From: Albula goreensis
Taxonomy: Eukaryota > Chordata > Actinopteri > Albuliformes > Albulidae
DNA: 64,000 nucleotides
Assembly: GCA_022829145.1 (NCBI GenBank)
Contig: CM040758.1
Span: 12,050,628 to 12,114,627, forward strand
Direction of reading: 5' to 3'
A program made the translations under genes and the position numbers. Under the pieces are notes generated by a model, which was given only the letters and a program-made list of their open reading frames with translations, was not told where the DNA came from and made no database searches. Below, piece after piece: positions 59,600-64,000 of the stretch (positions are counted from its first letter, which is position 1; the number at the start of each line of letters is the position of its first letter).

Positions 59600-60230
59600 T
59601 TAATTATGTAATGGTTATTTTTCTCTGACAAATGGTTTCGACGCCTATACTTAAATTAGAGGCAGTCTATATGATGTGCTTGTGCCATAGGAAAGAATTC
59701 AGCTGCGCTGTCACACTATAGGCAGTTTGGGTTCTTAAGATGCTCTGTTTCAGCAGGTATGACCACTGTAACTCCTTCCTTTAGCTCAGTCAATCCCATC
59801 TGTTTCAAGGCTTTGCTATTATTGTGAAACAAAATGCGGTCATCTAAGATCATTCTTTTATTTAACCTTTCATTGGTACACCTTGTTTTTCACATTTCGA
59901 AAATACATTTAGGCCTTTCAGACATATGGCAGGTATGCAGCCGCACATTATTGTAACTCTAATTATGTTTCCACAGAAAGTGGAACCTGGTAATAGCATA
60001 TGTGTATGGAAGCATATGTTCATGGTGCCTTTTGAAACTGTATTTGATTTCAAGGTGCATGCTTTGCTACTGGAAGCAGAAGCACTTTGATTTAGACTAG
60101 AAAATGGGGAAAAAAATGAGCAAAAATATGTTACGGTCAAGGGCTCTACGGTAGATTTATCTTTGAACAGAGAATGGAAAACAAAGCCGAAAAGTCCATT
60201 AAGGGTAAAATCCACACCAGGCGTGTCCTT
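59600..60230. other. Spacer, partly balanced
   Basis: No gene is seen. A minus-strand frame of 118 codons at 59862-60215 is Cys/Ser/Phe-rich with no family similarity. Confidence 0.45.
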
Positions 60231-60239
60231 TTTATCTTT

Positions 60240-61120
60240 TGTCCTCGGATCACTTTAAAACGGCTCCTTTTCTCTGGTCTTCCTTCATCACTCCTTTAGT
60301 TACTGCCGATGCCAAGTCGTATTCCTCGAATCTCCGGATCACTGACATTAACAAGGAAAGCGAGGCGTGACCTGGTGACCTTCTCCTCTTCTCCCGGAGA
60401 ACAAACACGGGGGTTGGGGGGGCTTTGAGCCGCGAGAGTGATGTCGCGTTTGCCAGGAGAGGTTCATTAAATGAACTTGCTGTGAGAGAACATTAGGACC
60501 GGGTGTCCGGACCATGAAATGTGAAATAAAACAAACACTTCTACAGAAGACAGAGAAGTATATGAAGCCAACCCTGAGATAAGAAATAAGAAATACAATA
60601 AGATGGGGAATAGGGAGACAGAAGGTGTGAGAACAAGCATAAAAAAGCTTCTTGTTCCAACTGCATGTGTCACTAACAGCATTGTCTCTTGAATAGGGAA
60701 ATGCATGTCCAGTATTGTACGCTGTAGACTTTCTGAGGTTTCTTAGATTTTTAGGGACTAATCTGGCCAGCAGATGCAGCTGGCTGAGATGTTTACATTG
60801 TGCTTGAACTTTGTCACCTGCATCTCAGGAGCGGAGCACAGGTCATGAGAGGCATTGTTCAGCATTGCCTGGAAAAGCTGATCTATCACATTTGCGGTCA
60901 AGGAAGTATAAACAGGTCGTAAAGGAGATAAGAAACGAGAACGCAAATTTTCGGGGGCCTGCAAAGTGTTAAGCGCAAACAAGCTAGGCGATAAAAGTGA
61001 CAAATTTGGCAGAGGTCGAGAAGGCGATGGATTCACAGCTCAGATATTAAATGCAAACTTCCCGTCGAAGGGATTACAGAACATATATTTCCCAAGCGCC
61101 GTAATCTACCTCTTCTGGAT
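60240..61120. promoter_or_regulatory. Candidate conserved non-coding region
   Basis: Two CpG-retaining, repeat-free parts (60240-60480 and 60870-61120) flank an A+T-richer middle. The second contains a forkhead-type TAAACA at 60909-60914 in GTATAAACAGG. A G-rich run at 60410-60422 interrupts the first. No coding signature. Inferred. Confidence 0.38.
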
Positions 61121-61129
61121 TTCTTTGTA

Positions 61130-61900
61130 CTCTACTTTCAGCAGTTCTTTGTAATACATAATTTACATCAAATTCACTTCTATTTACTTGCATATGAATA
61201 TGGAGTGGGATTCTTCTCTGAATTCAACAATTAAATTCTGCCCTTTAGCTGCATTACAAAATAATTTTTAAAAGGTGTATTTTTTAACTTGAGCAAGAAT
61301 ATTAGCATATTTATAAAAACATGATGCTTATAAATATATATTGTGTTCATTTCCTCATAATGCATTTGGGACACACATTGAAAGCTATTCGAAGCATACA
61401 AAGAATTTCTTTGTAAAAATATGTTAATTATCATTTTCCACTTGGCATGTCTGCCCAATATGACTGTGCCGCAATGAACATCAGGTATCACAGAGAATGT
61501 ACTCGGGTATAAATACACTGCCAGTTAGATATATAGCTTTCCATCCCATTTAGGGCCATTGTACATGTGAATGTAAACATCTTCAGAGAGAATTCCATTC
61601 AGTGGGCACCTACAATCTAGAAATAGAATTCTGACATGAAATAAATTCTGTCAAAAACCAGCTGGGTCAGCTCTTTGGTTTATATTTACTGGTCTTCAGA
61701 ATTGTGCAGTGAAGCCAATGTGAAAGTCTAGCTTTGGGAACAGATGCCGATTCCACACATTTTGGCAGTACAACACGCCTAAAGGCACCACTGTTAAGCT
61801 TTCTAAAAATTCACCAGCTGCAAATATCCAGGAGTGTGTGTCAAGAAAGATCTGTATGAAATGAAAAAAATGAAGAAAGAGAGTGAGAGAGAGTACACTA
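61130..61900. other. AT-rich spacer
   Basis: Nothing recognisable. Confidence 0.5.
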
Positions 61901-61906
61901 AATATA

Positions 61907-62080
61907 GCTCAATCCAACAACAAAGGATTGAGCGTTCGCCGTTCCAGTTGCGCGGGCGGGCCCGAACGCTCCAGCACACAGAGAGTCTGCTCACAAAGAA
62001 TTTTCCACTCCTCCGATTGCACTCCGATCTAATGTGTCTGTAAATAGGGGAAGACAGCACTTTGGGTCCTTCTTCACTTC
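61907..62080. promoter_or_regulatory. CpG-rich candidate element with two overlapping hairpins
   Basis: GCTCAATCC (61907-61915) pairs perfectly with GGATTGAGC (61925-61933). GAGCGTTCG (61930-61938) pairs perfectly with CGAACGCTC (61963-61971). The two stems share four bases, so they are mutually exclusive. The second stem encloses the GC-rich GCGCGGGCGGGCCC. An ACAAAGG SOX-type motif sits in the first loop. The block is GC-rich in AT-rich surroundings. Function unknown. Confidence 0.42.
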
Positions 62081-62098
62081 CCTTGTCTCTACCGCCTT

Positions 62099-62099
62099 G

Positions 62100-62138
<39 letters not shown>

Positions 62139-62144
62139 TCTCTC
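62099..62144 (+). repeat. (CT)n microsatellite
   Basis: CT repeat of about 45 bp with one A interruption at 62124. The complement gives Arg-Glu/Glu-Arg open frames that are artefacts. Confidence 0.96.
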
Positions 62145-62149
62145 ACTTG

Positions 62150-63610
62150 TTTCTCTCCACTCCTCTGTCTGCTGCTGACTAAAGTGCATATGGCATTAGG
62201 TGAAAAGCTTGCATGACAAGATGAGAGGGTGTACACAGGGGCCGACGTCCAGATGTGCCTTGTTCTACTGTTTTTTCCCTTCACAATCAATTTATGCGTC
62301 TGCTCAACAAGACACTGGGGCTTTTGTTAAAAGCCAGGCTCAAAGGAATAATTGTGCTAATTTACTAAAGTGGTGCTTTTCTTCATTTTCTTAAGGGATG
62401 GCCAAAATTGATTATACACAAAGTTTATCACACTGTCTTGAGGTAGGAGAAATGAATTAAATATGTCTCCATCAGAATGCATAATTACACACGCATTAAC
62501 CACACTGCTGGTGGAAGCCACTAGGTTATCGTTCTGTTTATATCACTAACCAGAAAACCATCAGGAGAGGCTTGAAGATTCTTGAAAATAGCCACATTTA
62601 CCCTGGTTTCAGGTAACGATGAGGGAATGCAGTACCATAACTGGGTGGGAGTACCATAAGTCACTAGTAACTGATTGTAGCTCCAATCAGTTTTTTTGTT
62701 TTTCGAAATCTCATTCAGCTATCACTACTATCAGACGTAAATAACAGAATTACCACTCTACTAACTTACAATCTGCTGTCTCTCTAAGCTTTTGCAATAT
62801 ATACGATTAAGCCAGCCTACCAATAACAAAGGCAATTCTTTGAGGGCAATTCTTTCCACGGCTTATCTCAGCAGTTTTACATACACCTTATCACAGTTCC
62901 CATGTTTGTTTGTGTAAGTGTATGTTTGTATGTGTCTATGTACTAAATCCATATTTCTAAGCTAGTTTGTCTTCCCTAAGTGCCCTGTCTCATTGCAGCT
63001 TTGATATCCTGGTAAAAACATATTTGTTTGAAGACTTGGACTATGAACTGGACATAGATATAGTCCATTTTTCTCCCCAGAGCTTAAAATAAATAGCTTT
63101 TCTGTCATGTATTTGTCTTGTGTGTTTTCCAGTTATCTTTCATGGTATTTAAGATATCTGCATGGTTACACTGTTTTTTCGAACATTGCTATGTATCATA
63201 AATATGGCAGGTTTTCCTTATATATGGATTAAAGACCATGGGCTTGGGTTATTTTATATTTGGGTTTAACTTCTCAAAACTGAAAAATACACATTTTTCT
63301 CACCCACCCTGACTGGCAAGGTAATTACAAGCAATTGCTGACCTCACCAAACTGCTGATTGAAAAAGAAAAAAAGAAGCGTTTGATAGTTAGATTTAATG
63401 GAAAATGTTGATTGAATTGGGCCCAATGCCTGTCATTGTCAAAGTACAAAGTAAAGGTCTCTCAGAATGACCCATTTGAACATGCACTGAATAGCATAGG
63501 TTGGGATAGCCCAACTATGGAACACAAGCAGTCTTTTGATGTGTAACTGAGCAACAACTAAATAGAATTCTTCCAACTCCTATGACTGCATCTATTAGCA
63601 CTACTACTAC
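62150..63610. other. AT-rich spacer
   Basis: No gene or recognised repeat. Confidence 0.5.
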
Positions 63611-63612
63611 TT

Positions 63613-63613
<1 letters not shown>

Positions 63614-63649
<36 letters not shown>

Positions 63650-63657
63650 CAACAACA
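63614..63657 (+). repeat. (TAA)n to (CAA)n trinucleotide array
   Basis: About ten TAA units pass directly into about four CAA units, a compound trinucleotide microsatellite. Confidence 0.95.
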
Positions 63658-63659
63658 CC

Positions 63660-64000
63660 TTATATCTAGATTTTCTTATACCTTGTTCCTTGTAAATGTA
63701 GCTATTCGCAGGATATGCACATTTCTTGTGGATGTTTTAGTCTTACCGGTACCAAGAGCCAGTTGAAATGCATACAAACTTTTGTTTCAGTTTTAACCTT
63801 CCCACCTCACTCATTTTAAACAAACAGTGCAAACCTGCCACATGAGATGACCAATCTGACATCTCAGATTCATCTAAAAAAATATTTCTTGTGAGCATCG
63901 ACGGGAAAAAAAAAACATTTTCATATTTTCAAGAGATCAAAGAGCTCTGTTTTATTCGGGAGCTTTTCCAAAAAGCTGGCTCTGAGGTCAGCAAATCGGG
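63660..64000. other. AT-rich spacer at window end
   Basis: No gene is seen. An A run lies at about 63906-63915. Confidence 0.5.

Noticed and set aside
61803..62189. Minus-strand open frame with Glu-Arg repeats
   Set aside because: Produced by the (CT)n microsatellite.

Overview
This window is non-coding vertebrate DNA, most likely from a ray-finned (teleost) fish. The case for a fish rests on its interspersed repeats: a degraded tRNA-type SINE with a 'GTCTGCTAAATG' L2-type tail (1172-1375), a minus-strand 5S-rRNA-derived SINE of the kind common in teleosts (3764-4110), a palindromic element built on 'GCTGATCTAGGATCAG' (54151-54280), 3' remnants of L1-type LINEs (59140-59587, and more weakly 5310-5500), and very long uninterrupted (CA)n arrays. 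The species cannot be named from the sequence alone. No operons, ribosome-binding sites, CRISPR arrays or other prokaryotic features are present.

I find no protein-coding exon I can defend. The longer open frames run through CA/GT arrays, purine or G-rich tracts, or AT-rich spacer, and their translations resemble no family, except for the L1 ORF2 C-terminus at 59287-59592. The layout fits a gene desert or a very large intron: AT-rich spacer (often 60% or more A+T by eye) broken by 200-1000 bp blocks that are more GC-balanced, free of simple repeats and dense in homeodomain, POU-octamer and other factor-type motifs. I call these candidate conserved non-coding or enhancer elements. This is inference, because conservation cannot be measured here.

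Region by region: 0-8 kb holds spacer, two SINEs, a CA array, a G-rich tract, an inverted GATA palindrome and an L1 scrap. 8-19 kb holds candidate regulatory blocks (8250-8790, 11200-11770, 14450-14930, 16380-17180 with a (CA)60 inside it, 17800-18180, 18570-19060) separated by spacer with old dispersed repeats. 19-33 kb holds further blocks (21640, 22680, 24000-24720, 26150, 28330, 30430, 31490-32420), a 40-nt pure purine run, G-rich tracts, a (TG)49 and two compact hairpins. 33-43 kb is mainly AT-rich spacer with a 45-bp tandem duplication and a cluster of inverted repeats at 34177-34259, ending in a higher-order GT/GTGA array. 43-64 kb holds candidate blocks at 43260, 47780, 48650-49300, 53700, 54750, 56930-58260, 60240-61120 and 61900-62080, together with a poly-C/G-quadruplex tract, a (TG)42, the palindromic element and the clearest retrotransposon insertion, a 5'-truncated L1 with a 10-bp target-site duplication.

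Nothing in the window looks like a new multi-gene system. The most useful leads are the candidate enhancer blocks, the hairpins at 27879-27922 and 61907-61971, and the datable L1 insertion.
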